DNA of 64,000 bases from Bacteroidota bacterium (GCA_016720935.1 JADKJP010000006.1:744001-808000); one strand, 5' to 3'. Shown: positions 1-10,049, counted from the stretch's first letter. The notes: generated by a model from the sequence alone, not told the origin. Translations and numbers: made by a program.

Positions 1-563
1 CTTTTTGCATAATGCAGCGCAATCACTCCGCCAGCAAAAGTTTTAGATTCCAGAAGCTTCAGTTTGGTTGTTTCGGTGATGCTTTTAAAAAGAGGAATAC
101 CTTGTCCAAGAAGAATCGGGTTCACAAATAACCAAAATTCATCCACCAGACCCAGACTCAATAAAGAATGCGACGCACCCGGACTACCAAAAATCAGAAT
201 ATTTTTTCCATCGCGGTTTTTTATCTTGTTGATATTGTCTGTAAGATTGTCGCCAATGACAACAGTATTTTCAAGACCTGCTTCACTCAAGGTCTTTGAT
301 AAAACAACCTTCGAAACATTTTTGTACCAAACAGAATGTTCCTTATCGTGTTTTGAAGCGTTTGGTTGTTGACCGGCTGTTGGCCAGTAACTTTGCATCA
401 TTTCATAAGTTACCCGTCCATACAAAGCCGTGTCGGCTTGTGCTGTCATCGTAGCGACAAAATCGAAAATCTCATCGTTAATACTTACCCAGTTCAATTC
501 TCCCTTCGGGCCGGCAACAAAGCCATCGAGGGAAGTATGCATAAAAAATATCAGATGTCTCAT
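1..563 (-). CDS. Dihydrofolate reductase family protein (RibD C-terminal type), partial
   Basis: The minus strand is open from an ATG at 563 to the left edge, so the C-terminus is missing; about 187 residues are visible. It starts MRHLIFFMHTSLDGFVAG, the usual beta-strand and S-L-D-G-F/Y loop of DHFR-like RibD_C proteins, and continues with an ALYGRVTYEMM segment and NILIFGSPGASHSLLSLGLV, the NADPH-binding region of the family. The FVNPILLGQGIPLF motif further on is also characteristic. Members are usually 180-200 residues, so only a few residues should be missing. They are NAD(P)H-dependent reductases of mostly unknown substrate; nothing here shows which substrate. The gene points out of the window and stands alone. 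Confidence 0.85.
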   Translation of the reverse strand, partial: MRHLIFFMHTSLDGFVAGPKGELNWVSINDEIFDFVATMTAQADTALYGRVTYEMMQSYWPTAGQQPNASKHDKEHSVWYKNVSKVVLSKTLSEAGLENTVVIGDNLTDNINKIKNRDGKNILIFGSPGASHSLLSLGLVDEFWLFVNPILLGQGIPLFKSITETTKLKLLESKTFAGGVIALHYAK

Positions 564-658
564 TTGTAATTAAATTTTCAAGATAAAGATGCGTACTTAC
601 AAAACACAACTCCATCAGGTATTAACTGAATTATTAAATATTCTCTTTACCCGAATTT

Positions 659-1011
659 TTATTTGTCCAGTCTGCACAACCTGTAAAACAAAAGACCCTT
701 CCTGGATTTAGCCACCTGTCCATTGTCCGTGAATGTCCAGACAGAATGAAATTTCTTTCCGGGATCACTGTTTTCAAGTAAAACTTTGTTGCCTTTTAAA
801 GTCCAGTTACCGCTGACTGAAATCGAATTCTTCGGATCAGAAAAGTCCTGGTAAAGATAAGTGTGGTCAGCATGGATGGTCAGTTTAATATCGGATGGAT
901 CCGAAGAGGAAACACCGTAAGTTCCGGGGAAAATGTGGGGGGAATTTGTGGAGGGAGGAAGAGCACGAAGGCTGAAACAATTACTGTGAGGGTTTTAAGT
1001 GTTAGATTCAT
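659..1011 (-). pseudogene. Small secreted protein, frame broken once
   Basis: An ATG at 1011 opens a signal-peptide-like start (MNLTLKTLTVIVSAFVLFL), but that frame stops after about 43 residues. A second minus-strand frame continues from about position 965 to a TAA at 659-661 and reads GTYGVSSSDPSDIKLTIHAD, then HTYLYQDFSDPKNSIS, then SGNWTLKGNKVLLEN. This beta-rich pattern resembles the small lipocalin-like secreted proteins common in Bacteroidota. Joined with one base shift near 945-965 (a region of C and T runs) it would make a protein of about 115 residues. I do not recognise a named family. The break may be a sequencing indel, since many other genes in the window show the same kind. Confidence 0.5.
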
Positions 1012-1039
1012 GGGGGTTGATTTGGTTTATAATTATGTT

Positions 1040-1822
1040 TTATGTAAATCTTGTAGTCAAATTATTATTCAGGTATTTATAGCAAATTATAAGTATCAAA
1101 GTTGCAACAGTCATCATGAATAGCATCAGAGATGGATTCTCATGCAGTTTTAAAAACTTTGACCAGGAAAGGTAAGCCATCATATTATTCAGAAAATGAA
1201 GCATGATACATGGGAGCAATGAATTGGTTTTCCAATAGATCCAGCCTGTCAGTAATCCGCCAACAGTAGCTGTAATCATTGCACCGGGATTCATGTGCAC
1301 TAGTCCAAAGATGATGGCTGACAAAAAAATTGCTACTGTCGGCTTGTAATTTTTTAAAAGCCCTTGAAGTATAATTCCTCTAAAGAATATCTCTTCGGTT
1401 ATAGGTACAATAATTACAGCACGGACTAAATTTAAAAAATTAGGTTCATATAATTTGTGATAATATTCAGCAGTTTTATGCGTTATTGGTATATAAATTG
1501 TGAGTGCTTTTGTAATAATCAGTACAGACATTCCCATTATAGCTAAAATTGACAAATTAAGAAAGCTAACTCTTTTAAATTTTAACTTATAATTATCCTT
1601 GTTGCGTTTTCTCATTATCATCAATGCGACAATAATTATAACAGTCATCTCCAGAACAGAACTAATTAAATGAATAAAAGATGATTTCAATTCCGGATTA
1701 TTTAGTTCCGTTATTTTTCTGAGCAAAGAAAATGGGAATTCGATTACAAAGAGCAAAATGACCAAACCTATTGAATGAAGTAAATTGGGAAAATAGACTT
1801 TATCCTTTGTTTCGATTTGCAT
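1040..1822 (-). CDS. CPBP family intramembrane glutamic endopeptidase
   Basis: 260 residues, mostly hydrophobic with about six to eight membrane segments. The conserved motifs of the CPBP (Abi/CAAX protease) family are all present: EEIFFRG with Glu143, Glu144 and Arg148, a second motif with His176 (FGLVHMNPG), and a third with His209 (PCIMLHFLNN). These residues form the catalytic site in the Rce1 structure. In bacteria the substrates are mostly unknown; roles include bacteriocin immunity and membrane proteolysis. The ATG at 1822 is the only reasonable start. The next upstream gene is on the same strand 115 bases away, so an operon is possible but not shown. Confidence 0.88.
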   Translation of the reverse strand: MQIETKDKVYFPNLLHSIGLVILLFVIEFPFSLLRKITELNNPELKSSFIHLISSVLEMTVIIIVALMIMRKRNKDNYKLKFKRVSFLNLSILAIMGMSVLIITKALTIYIPITHKTAEYYHKLYEPNFLNLVRAVIIVPITEEIFFRGIILQGLLKNYKPTVAIFLSAIIFGLVHMNPGAMITATVGGLLTGWIYWKTNSLLPCIMLHFLNNMMAYLSWSKFLKLHENPSLMLFMMTVATLILIICYKYLNNNLTTRFT

Positions 1823-1937
1823 TTATTGCTTTAATTTCTTAGTCTTTGCATTTTTAAGCGGATAACTTAAAGTTATAAATGAACGTGGTATTTTATAGCA
1901 GATATCGTTCAGAACAATGATATTCTCGTTACAATCA

Positions 1938-2471
1938 TCAGCACCATTCCTTAATTTTATCTAATATTGCTGTTTGCTCGCTGGTTAGTTCTTTAAATGT
2001 AAGATTAATCTTCAAATATTTGTACAATGGGTCATTAAGTTTTATGTCAACATTTCCTTTGATTTGTTGATTGAAGTGAACCTGTTCGGGTTTATAGGAT
2101 TCAAGATACGTGAAATTCTTTTTCACTGTGTCAGGTTCTGATGTGACTAGAACAGGAGCAAAAAGGACTTTAAAAACAAAATTCTTTCTGCGAACAAAAG
2201 CAAAGTACTTGTCAAATACATAGACATCGCATAAGTTGTTCGGTGATATATACGTCTTCGCACCATTTGATGTCTGATAGTGCAGTTTTATATTATAAAG
2301 CACTTTAGGCATTAACTCACCTGTTTGTGTAATAAACCTTTCTCTGGCGGCCAGCGCTTTTTTGTTATGAAAGATCAGAGATATAGAAAGAACGGAAATA
2401 AGAATGAATAGGATAGATTTCAAATAAAATCTGTCATAATCCTGCAAACAGCTGATATATATTTGGTACAT
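1938..2471 (-). CDS. Hypothetical membrane-anchored protein
   Basis: About 177 residues from the ATG at 2471; a TTG six bases further upstream is possible. One N-terminal membrane segment (roughly residues 18-36, SILFILISVLSISLIF) is followed by a soluble region of about 135 residues rich in beta-strand patterns and Lys, without Cys pairs or a recognisable domain. The end, LTSEQTAILDKIKEWC, looks helical. I do not recognise the family. The start lies only about 38 bases from the divergent start of the T9SS protein at 2510, leaving very little room for two promoters. Confidence 0.65.
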   Translation of the reverse strand: MYQIYISCLQDYDRFYLKSILFILISVLSISLIFHNKKALAARERFITQTGELMPKVLYNIKLHYQTSNGAKTYISPNNLCDVYVFDKYFAFVRRKNFVFKVLFAPVLVTSEPDTVKKNFTYLESYKPEQVHFNQQIKGNVDIKLNDPLYKYLKINLTFKELTSEQTAILDKIKEWC

Positions 2472-2509
2472 TCCCAAAGAACATTATTTTTACCTCAAAT
2501 TACGAATGT

Positions 2510-4243
2510 ATGAAAAGGTTATTTCTTTTGACATTACTGTTTTGCAGCTTTTGTTTGATAGGCGAAGCTCAAATTCCGAATTGGGAATGGGCTAAAACTT
2601 TAGCAGGCAGCAAGGATGATAATGGCCGGAGTATAGCCTGTGACAGCAAGTCCAATGTGGTGATGGTTGGCGATTTTCTTAGTGATTCCATCTCTTCCGG
2701 TTCGCAGTACTTTCCGAATGTAAATCCTACCGGAGGTATTATAAATCAGTATACGATGTCGGATATTTTTGTAAGTAAATACGATTCATCAGGCAATATT
2801 TTATGGACAAAAAGTTTTGGCGGTGATAGCATGGATATAGCTGCCAGTGTAGCTATCGACCAGGCAGATAATATTATCGTAGTAGGAAAATTCAACGGTG
2901 ATTCCATGAACATTGGAAGTATCGTGCTTAGAAATCCAATCGGCCCTGTACGGTCGGATGCCTTTATTTTTAAATTGGATCCTTATGGAAATGTGTTGTG
3001 GGCAAAAAACATCGGTGGCACTTCGATTGATGAAGGCAAAGCTGTCACGACCGACGAATTTGATAATATTTATATAGCAGGTTTGTTTTGGAGCGCGAAT
3101 GTCAATTTTGGCGCCAACACTTATTCATCTGTCGGTGCGGAGGATATTTTTATTAGCAAATATTCCAGTACTGGAACTGCTATATGGGCAAAGGCCTTTG
3201 GATCTTCAATCAATGAAAGCGTCGTGGATATTTGCGCGGATAAACAAGGACATGTCTATTTTACAGGTGAATACAGAGAATCAAGTCTGATCATTGGAAG
3301 CATGCTGACAAGCAATGCAGACAGCTCTCCAACGACAGAAGTGTATGTTTCAAAAATGGATCTGAATGGCAACATCAGTTGGACCAAAACCGCCAATTGC
3401 ATTGGTTCGGATTATGTGAAAGGAGTGTGTGTGGATCAACAACAGAATGTGCTGATTACAGGCCGGTTCTCGGATTTTTACATTGATATCGATGGTAATG
3501 TTTTTCCCGGAGATCAGATTCACAATCCTTTCTGCACAAATGGTTCCGGATTTTTCTTAATCAAGTTTGACAGCTTAGGTGTGTTTCAATGGTTTCAGAC
3601 AATTTCAATTTCTATAGAAGAAGTTGGATTATCGGTCAGGACCGACAAAGATGACAACATTTTTGTTGCGGCATTTGGTAAAGGAGATTCGCTCCTGATT
3701 GACACCATGATGGTTTACAACATTCCCATCAGCGCGACATTGCTTTTAAAGTATGATCCGAATGGCCATATTATCTGGCAGAAAACATTTGGAGAAGGAG
3801 ATCATCAGGGTTATGGAGATACGGAGACGGATATCGATATTTCGAAGCAAGGTCTATTGTATTTAGGAAGTACATTCTTTAAACAAAACTATATCATGGA
3901 TGGCCTTACATCTGTGAATACAAACTTATATACTACAGAACCCATCATTGCCAAATTGGGGCCCATGGCCAATCAAAGTGTAGGTATACAGCAGACTAAT
4001 TCTAATCATACCTTCAATCTCTATCCGAATCCAACCCGGGACAAACTCAATATTCAATTAAACATTCAACAGGAATCTTACACGATTCGTTTATTGAATA
4101 TCCAGGGTCGGCTTGTGAAAGAATGGAAGAATCAAAATGGAACTGTTTCATTATCACTTGGAGATATTGTGGAAGGGATTTATTTTCTGGAACTGTCCAA
4201 TTCCTCGCTATTCGAATCTTCCCGAATTATAGTTTATCCTTGA
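2510..4243 (+). CDS. SBBP-repeat beta-propeller protein with T9SS type A sorting domain
   Basis: 577 residues. The N-terminus MKRLFLLTLLFCSFCLIGEAQ is a signal peptide cut after AQ. The body repeats the pattern 'D...NI.W.K..GG...D...S...D..DNI...G.F.G', for example ILWTKSFGGDSMDIAASV and VLWAKNIGGTSIDEGKAV, which is the SBBP (seven-bladed propeller) repeat. The last 80 residues carry the type A sorting signal: FNLYPNPTRDKLNI, then IQGRLVKEW, then GIYFLEL. Such proteins are exported by the Sec and type IX systems and usually anchored to the surface or released. The ligand is unknown. The gene is monocistronic, and a repeat-bearing gap follows. Confidence 0.9.
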   Translation: MKRLFLLTLLFCSFCLIGEAQIPNWEWAKTLAGSKDDNGRSIACDSKSNVVMVGDFLSDSISSGSQYFPNVNPTGGIINQYTMSDIFVSKYDSSGNILWTKSFGGDSMDIAASVAIDQADNIIVVGKFNGDSMNIGSIVLRNPIGPVRSDAFIFKLDPYGNVLWAKNIGGTSIDEGKAVTTDEFDNIYIAGLFWSANVNFGANTYSSVGAEDIFISKYSSTGTAIWAKAFGSSINESVVDICADKQGHVYFTGEYRESSLIIGSMLTSNADSSPTTEVYVSKMDLNGNISWTKTANCIGSDYVKGVCVDQQQNVLITGRFSDFYIDIDGNVFPGDQIHNPFCTNGSGFFLIKFDSLGVFQWFQTISISIEEVGLSVRTDKDDNIFVAAFGKGDSLLIDTMMVYNIPISATLLLKYDPNGHIIWQKTFGEGDHQGYGDTETDIDISKQGLLYLGSTFFKQNYIMDGLTSVNTNLYTTEPIIAKLGPMANQSVGIQQTNSNHTFNLYPNPTRDKLNIQLNIQQESYTIRLLNIQGRLVKEWKNQNGTVSLSLGDIVEGIYFLELSNSSLFESSRIIVYP

Positions 4244-4808
4244 AGCAGGCAAATACTCTGCTTCGCCGGATATCCATGCCTTGTATTCTAAAGTGTGATT
4301 TCAATCAACCAGCTTCGACGGATATTCATCCCTTGTTTTTTAATTGTGTGATTTTAATCCACCTTGAATCGCTCAACGTGTCGGCATACTTCTAAATTCA
4401 TTTTAATATTTCAATCGTTGTTGTACGAATGTTTGAATGAAATGGAGTAGGGGAAGCATTCAGCATATTTAAATCGCTATATCTCCTCTGTGAAACTCTG
4501 TGTGACACTTTGTGCCCGCTCTGTGTTAAAAATAGTGTTTAGGAAATTAATAAACCTTCTCACAAATACCAGTCTTGCTATTTCGACCATTAGAAATGTC
4601 TGCACTATGATTTGTTTGATTTATTTGATTACGCTGATGAGGGAGAATTTATTCATCATTAAACTTTCCTTGAACTACTGAACATACCCTTATAAATAGT
4701 CGCCCAAACAATAAGACAGTTACACATTCAGCGAAATCAAAATAATCAAAGTTCAGACTTTTCCCCCAATCTAAAATCTACAATCTAAAATCTAAAATCA
4801 AAAATCCC
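4244..4808. repeat. Gap with one copy of the 180-bp RepC repeat
   Basis: Positions about 4250-4440 hold a copy of a dispersed element (RepC). It carries the hairpin ACGGATATTCATCCGT near its start, then a segment beginning AATTGTGTGATTTTAATCCA. The same element recurs in tandem at 8543-8935 and inverted at 33655-33880 and 35800-35950. From about 4441 to 4808 I see only AT-rich sequence without a gene. The short open frames at 4123-4395 and 4490-4681 have no coding character. Confidence 0.6.
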
Positions 4809-6860
4809 TCAAACACAATACCCCGCATCCCCCTCAAGTATCTCCTGCTCCAGTTTAGGAGCTTCTCCCGCTTTCCATAAACGTGTACGGTGAACAACAC
4901 GATACCTCAAAGGACCACCATCCGCTTGTTCACTGCGTTCGAATGGTATCGGGATGCAGACAAATTCTGTTGATAGTTGATCGGCGGTGGCTGTGACCAG
5001 ACCGTAACCATGCCCGCCCATGTCGAGCAAGGATAAATGTGGTGATACATCCGGATTGCGTACAGCTCGGGCCTGCTTCATGTCTCCGGTCTCTTTTAAT
5101 TTCAGCGTCGATGCCACACCGTGCAGAGCGCTTACATTCACGGAAGGAATCATCTTCCCATCCGGCTGATCAATCAGTTGGAGCACACGTTTCGGGTGAT
5201 CTTTTTTCATGGTTACTTCCAGTACCTCTTGCAGAGTCTGCTGTGAGATAGAACCGGTGATGAACTCCACACCGATTGGTTCGAATTTCTTTGGCGGAAG
5301 CGCTTTGGAAACCAGTCCTGCAAAAAAAGCGTGACGATCACCGCCGACTACACAAAAGCCCGTGATTTTCTGATCGCGGATGAAATCAAAGATCAAATCT
5401 TTATCACGAAGGAATCGGTTGTCCATCACCGCGTAGCCGACATCCTTTGGCCACTTGCTTCCCAATTCCCCGGACAAATTCTGATAATCGCAACGCAGTT
5501 CCATGGTGCCGAAAGTATGTCCCCAGATTTTCCATCGTGCTTTGGAAGCGCCGAGTTGTTCGATGAACCAGCGTCTTTGTTCTGTACCGAGGAAGGTCTG
5601 TGCAAAAACTTCTTTCGTCGGATTCGGAATGTCCTTGCCATTGAATTGAATGGTTTCCGGTGGATTGTTGTTGTTGTAATGCTTACCATAATTCATGATT
5701 TCAAGCGGGATCTGTGGAGAGACCCTCGGATACTCCGGAACTTCAAAATCATCCGTCGACATATCGGGAGAGCGGAAGGACCAGTTATCGGTCAGCAACA
5801 GATCCACATTCTTGCCCCAACGCAATACACGCTGAATCTTCAGACTATGTATCGCGAGCAGGTTATTGGGCTCTTCGGAGAGTCCGTCATCGTTGAACTC
5901 TTCCATAGGAGTATCCACTACTTTGGGAGGAATGAACTGTTCGAGCTTTGGATTGCCGGGTTGTTGCACCATCGCCGGGATGAATTCCCACCATGCCTGA
6001 TTCGCGTACACCTTCTGATTTTGTGCAGGAGCATTGTAACCACCTCCCGCGACATACTGACTTTGATAACCGGCCCATGCGAATTCGTGATTATCCCATA
6101 CGCATACAAAAGGCCAACGGGCGCGTGCATCCTGCAGATCGGGATCTTCAAGATAGGCGCGGTAGAGTGTACGGTAATCTTCGAGAGTTGCGGGCAGATG
6201 AAAATTGCTCACCTTTCGTCCTTGTGGGAATTTGTACAGATTTCTGATCCGGCGTCCACGGTTTCCGTTTGGATTGTCTTCCGCATACCAGGTCACTTCG
6301 TAAATAAAATCACCCAGATGCAAAACAAAATTCAGCCGCTGATCATTTGGACGAGCTTCATCTTCATAGATCATTTTTCGGTAAGCATTGAGGGCGCCTT
6401 CGTTCGGACATTGACAGGAGACAAAAGTAAAACGCACAGGAGCGTCCGAATTTTCTTCCGGAGCAGTGATCGTACGACCGATGCGGCTCGCGAAGCCCTG
6501 ATCATCAACAAAACGATACCAATACTCAAGGTTTGGATCCAGATCTGTTGCGAGGAAACGACAGGTCCAGTCTGAATCAGCACTGAGTTTTGCAACACCG
6601 CCCGAATGGATATTTTTGAATTCCGGAGTCGTTGAAATTTCAACGGACAGCCTTTTTGCTGCGTTATCATTCACAGGCGGACGTCTCGTCCACAAGATGA
6701 CCGACTTTGCTGTGGGATCACCGGAGGCTACACCTTGAGGGAAGAGGTCACGGCGTTCTGTAGCGGAAAGCGGAGCTTTGTTTGACCAGCCTTTTTTTGT
6801 CGCTATGGCAAAGCCAAGGAAGAGAGAAGCATGAAGGAACTCGCGGCGGTTTAAGTGCAT
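4809..6860 (-). CDS. PhoD-like alkaline phosphatase/phosphodiesterase (Tat-exported)
   Basis: 683 residues. The N-terminus MHLNRREFLHASLFLGFAIA has the twin-arginine pattern R-R-E-F-L before a hydrophobic stretch, so export by Tat is expected, as for other PhoD proteins that bind metals before export. An N-terminal beta domain (about residues 35-135, with FPQGVASGDPTAKSVILWTR) precedes the metallophosphatase domain. Metal ligand motifs visible are VLHLGDFIYE, VWDNHEF, WKIWGHTFG and VGGDRHAFF. The enzyme would hydrolyse phosphomonoesters or diesters in the periplasm to release phosphate. No Pho-box or partner gene is evident. A 414-residue frame on the opposite strand (5331-6575) is a shadow of this gene. 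Confidence 0.92.
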   Translation of the reverse strand: MHLNRREFLHASLFLGFAIATKKGWSNKAPLSATERRDLFPQGVASGDPTAKSVILWTRRPPVNDNAAKRLSVEISTTPEFKNIHSGGVAKLSADSDWTCRFLATDLDPNLEYWYRFVDDQGFASRIGRTITAPEENSDAPVRFTFVSCQCPNEGALNAYRKMIYEDEARPNDQRLNFVLHLGDFIYEVTWYAEDNPNGNRGRRIRNLYKFPQGRKVSNFHLPATLEDYRTLYRAYLEDPDLQDARARWPFVCVWDNHEFAWAGYQSQYVAGGGYNAPAQNQKVYANQAWWEFIPAMVQQPGNPKLEQFIPPKVVDTPMEEFNDDGLSEEPNNLLAIHSLKIQRVLRWGKNVDLLLTDNWSFRSPDMSTDDFEVPEYPRVSPQIPLEIMNYGKHYNNNNPPETIQFNGKDIPNPTKEVFAQTFLGTEQRRWFIEQLGASKARWKIWGHTFGTMELRCDYQNLSGELGSKWPKDVGYAVMDNRFLRDKDLIFDFIRDQKITGFCVVGGDRHAFFAGLVSKALPPKKFEPIGVEFITGSISQQTLQEVLEVTMKKDHPKRVLQLIDQPDGKMIPSVNVSALHGVASTLKLKETGDMKQARAVRNPDVSPHLSLLDMGGHGYGLVTATADQLSTEFVCIPIPFERSEQADGGPLRYRVVHRTRLWKAGEAPKLEQEILEGDAGYCV

Positions 6861-7074
6861 GTGATTTTATTTTATACTGCTTTAAGATTCGGAATGAAGT
6901 GTGTGATTTATTTTTATTTCGTTGTGTTCAGAATTCGTTGATACATTTTATTAAATAATGTATTTTCTGAGAGCAATGAAAGTGTAATTACAATTCATTT
7001 TCGATCAACACGCGCAAATAATTATCTTCAATTTACTTAAGAGGTCTAAGTGAATTTCCTGGACAAAATAATTA

Positions 7075-8394
7075 TCACTGTAATGCATATATATTTCCAT
7101 TTGTTGAGCCAAAATAAATTACGGCATCCTTAATAACCGGTGAAGAATGAATTGAGCCCAGATTAAAAAGCATTTCCATTGATGTTTTATTTTCCTTTTT
7201 CCTTTTCTGATCAGAAAAAACAATTTCATAATTCAATACACTGTCCGGACTTAGTATTTTATAGAAATCAGTTTGAGAGGATTCTAATTGGTAAATCCAT
7301 AATTGTTTTCCTGTCGAAATATCATTTGCATATAAAAAACCATTAAGATCGCCATAGTAAACAATGTTGTTTACTAGGGATGGTGATGACATAATCCAAC
7401 CTTTTGAATTAACCTGATAAATTGAATCACCGGTATTTTTATTCAGTGCAACTAAACTTCTTGAATCTCCTGTTGTGTAAATTAGTTTTTCATCAGCAAC
7501 AACGGGACAACTACTTACCCATGCAAAATCATTAAACCGTTTCCACAATAATTTACCGTTTATGGCATTTAATGCATACAGGTGTGAATCACGACATCCA
7601 AAGTATAAGTTACTGTCGGAAACAACCGGACTGCCCTGCATACCGGTTTGATTGTATATAACAGTATCAATTCCTGTTTTAAATTTCCATACTTCTGTCC
7701 CGCTTTTTTTATTTAACGCATATAAGTATGTATCCCAACTTCCAAAATATACATTGTTAAATGCGATGGCAGGCGATGAATGAATCACGCCATTTGTTTT
7801 AAACTTCCATTGTTCTTTACCTGTTGCAGCATCAAGCGCATAAAAATAACCGGAACCGGTTCCGAAATAAACTGTCCCTTCATCAATGGCAGGAGATGAA
7901 AGAAAGAAATCCCACTCATCCTGAAAAATAGAATCTTTCGGTAAATGCCCGTGAATACCGGGTGCTGAAAATCGTTTTTCACCATCTGTTTTGAAAGTCC
8001 ATTTCATTGAACCATCATTTGCATTTAAAGCATAAAAAATTCCATCGTAACTGCCAAAATAAATGGTTCCATTTGAGAATGCCGCTGTAGAATAAATTCC
8101 GCCTCCTGTTTTATATTTCCAATTTAGTGTTCCGGTACTTTGTTTGAGAGAATAGAAATTGCTGTCGCCACTACCAAAGTAAATATTTTGTTCATCAAAT
8201 GCGACAGATGAATTAACCGGTCCTCCCGTCTTAAATTCCCGTTTGAGAGTTGGTTGTTGGATGATAGATTCAGAAACATATTTTCCCTGATGGGTAATAT
8301 CTCCCCTGAACATTGAATTGAAATTATTTTGTGGAGTTTGAGGTGTACAGGAACAAAGGAGACAAATAAATAGTAGAAAATTTATTATTTTCAT
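7075..8394 (-). CDS. PQQ-like beta-propeller repeat lipoprotein
   Basis: About 439 residues from the ATG at 8394; a TTG at 8400 is the alternative. The signal sequence ends in a lipobox (MKIINFLLFICLLCSC), so Cys16 is the likely lipidated residue. The rest is nine or more blades of the form 'GTVYFGSGDG.FYALDA.TGK..WKFKTGG..SSPA', the PQQ enzyme-type (YVTN/BamB-like) propeller. There are no catalytic quinoprotein residues that I can identify, so it is more likely a binding or scaffold lipoprotein than a dehydrogenase. It is monocistronic with RepC repeats upstream. Confidence 0.88.
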   Translation of the reverse strand: MKIINFLLFICLLCSCTPQTPQNNFNSMFRGDITHQGKYVSESIIQQPTLKREFKTGGPVNSSVAFDEQNIYFGSGDSNFYSLKQSTGTLNWKYKTGGGIYSTAAFSNGTIYFGSYDGIFYALNANDGSMKWTFKTDGEKRFSAPGIHGHLPKDSIFQDEWDFFLSSPAIDEGTVYFGTGSGYFYALDAATGKEQWKFKTNGVIHSSPAIAFNNVYFGSWDTYLYALNKKSGTEVWKFKTGIDTVIYNQTGMQGSPVVSDSNLYFGCRDSHLYALNAINGKLLWKRFNDFAWVSSCPVVADEKLIYTTGDSRSLVALNKNTGDSIYQVNSKGWIMSSPSLVNNIVYYGDLNGFLYANDISTGKQLWIYQLESSQTDFYKILSPDSVLNYEIVFSDQKRKKENKTSMEMLFNLGSIHSSPVIKDAVIYFGSTNGNIYALQ

Positions 8395-8982
8395 TATCAA
8401 GAAAATTTAGAATGACAGTTTAATTTAGCAGTGTTCCGAAGCACTGCGCACAATACAAATATATACGCACTTGCTTACGGAATGATAATCATGATAAGAT
8501 TCATGCTAAGTTTAACACATTTTATGTTAATGAAATTTTAACATGCCTGCTTCTACGGATATTCATCCGTTGCTTTTTAATTGTGCGATTTTAATCCACC
8601 ATGAATCGCTCAACGTATTAGCATACTTCTAAATCCATTATAAAATTTCAAACGTTGTTGTAAAAATGTTTGATTGAAATGGAGAAGTGTAGGAGAAAAG
8701 CATTCAAAAAATTTAATTCACAAGACCCGCTTCGACGGATATTCATCCGTTGTTTATTAATTGTGCGATTTTAATCCACTTTGAATCGCTCAACGTGTCT
8801 GCATACTTCTAAATTCATTTTAAAATTTCAAATGTTTTTATAAGAATGTTTGATTGGAATACAGTAGGTAGGAGAAAAGTATTCAAAAATTTAATTCACA
8901 AGACCCGCTTCAACGGATGAATATCCATCGAATCGTGTCATGAGTAGAATGGAGGATGCAAAGAAATTCGGATCAGCTGTGT
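8395..8982. repeat. Tandem RepC repeats, period about 180 bp
   Basis: Two nearly complete units and the start of a third lie at about 8543-8722, 8723-8900 and 8901-8935. The shared landmark TTC(T/G)ACGGATATTCATCC occurs at 8551 and 8731, a period of 180 bases. Each unit has the hairpin ACGGAT-ATTC-ATCCGT and a segment related to 4250-4440. No gene is seen. The third unit is truncated after its hairpin, where the arms are swapped (CAACGGATGAATATCC). Confidence 0.75.
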
Positions 8983-9762
8983 TTAATTGCTTCCTTCTCG
9001 ATTTACGTCTCCACTATTTATATCTTTAAACAATAACATATCTCCTATTCTTGAAGATGCCCCCGTATAAAATCCTGTTTCGTTCGCGAATTCTTTTGGA
9101 TTGTTGAAAGTTCCCAGGATAATGTCAAAAAGTGGAAGGTCAGAATAATTGAATGCATGAATACCTTTTGCGTGATGAACAGAGTGCGATTCAGGTCTTT
9201 GAAATATATATCCCATCCATTGCGGTGTCTTAATATTTGCATGTTGAATTACTGCCAGAAATGTTGCTCCGTAAATCGCATAAATTGTTGCCTGAACAGT
9301 AAATCCGCCTGCTACGACTAATGCAAGGCTGGTTAAGAATGTGAAGCCTATCATATCCATTGGGCTAAAATAGAATGCACCATATGCATCTACACGTTCG
9401 GCACTGTGATGCATTTGATGAAATATCCGCCATAGAATATTGCTTTTATGCATGGATCGATGCCAGATGTATACTCCAAATTCATAGATAAACAATGCAA
9501 CAATTGCTCCACCAAAATCACCCAGGAATGACATATCAAAGAGTTGATATTGTGCAAGTGTGTCATTCCAAAACATCGGCAGATAGGTGGAAAGAAAAAA
9601 ATAAATGACAAAGAATACTATCCCTTTTATTTTCCAATATTTGATTTTTGGTAAAGGTCTGCCTGGAAACAACTCTTCGGCAATCATTAGAACGATAAAG
9701 ATACTTATCACAATTATGGATGCCGGGTCCATCAAAATTTGAAGAGGATTTGGTAGGTTCAT
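8983..9762 (-). CDS. Sterol desaturase / fatty acid hydroxylase family protein
   Basis: 259 residues with about four membrane segments. The eight-histidine di-iron signature of the family is present: H101-x3-H105 (WHRSMH), H115-x2-H118-H119 (HQMHH) and a C-terminal HSVHH. These bind the two irons that activate oxygen. In Bacteroidota such enzymes hydroxylate or desaturate membrane lipids, sphingolipids or carotenoids; the substrate cannot be read from the sequence. The ATG at 9762 is preceded at about 60 bases by the conserved GTAAATATAC element (RepA) found upstream of five other minus-strand genes here. Confidence 0.88.
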   Translation of the reverse strand: MNLPNPLQILMDPASIIVISIFIVLMIAEELFPGRPLPKIKYWKIKGIVFFVIYFFLSTYLPMFWNDTLAQYQLFDMSFLGDFGGAIVALFIYEFGVYIWHRSMHKSNILWRIFHQMHHSAERVDAYGAFYFSPMDMIGFTFLTSLALVVAGGFTVQATIYAIYGATFLAVIQHANIKTPQWMGYIFQRPESHSVHHAKGIHAFNYSDLPLFDIILGTFNNPKEFANETGFYTGASSRIGDMLLFKDINSGDVNREGSN

Positions 9763-10049
9763 TAATTTGTCAATAATAGAATTGTCGTGATATAAGTGTT
9801 TACAAATTTTGTGCTAACAGGTAAATATACAAAACTCCCTGAAAATACTTATAACGATAAATAGCTGTTTTGCTAAGATTTAGTGTCGGCATTTACGAAA
9901 CCATTTTAGACCCAGGTTTACCGGACTGTGATGTCTTGAAAGGGGAGCAGCCTTCATCCGGAGTCGGAATACCCTTACTCACAACCATTCACATAACGTT
10001 CCTCCGAACTGGATTTTTCTGATTTCTCAATCGTATATCCCTTGATAAT
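9763..10049. repeat. RepA repeat upstream of the fatty acid hydroxylase gene
   Basis: Positions about 9815-9995 match a dispersed element also found at 12605-12765, 13685-13850, 15596-15640, 26297-26335 and 29620-29830. Conserved pieces are GTAAATATACAAAACTCC, then 'ATAAATAGCTGTTTTG', then 'GATGTCTTGAAAGGGGAGCA'. In every case it lies upstream of a minus-strand start codon. No gene is seen in the gap. Confidence 0.6.

Noticed and set aside
5331..6575. 414-codon open frame on the plus strand
   Set aside because: It lies entirely opposite the PhoD-like gene (4809-6860), which has clear motifs and a Tat signal; the frame has no recognisable domain.
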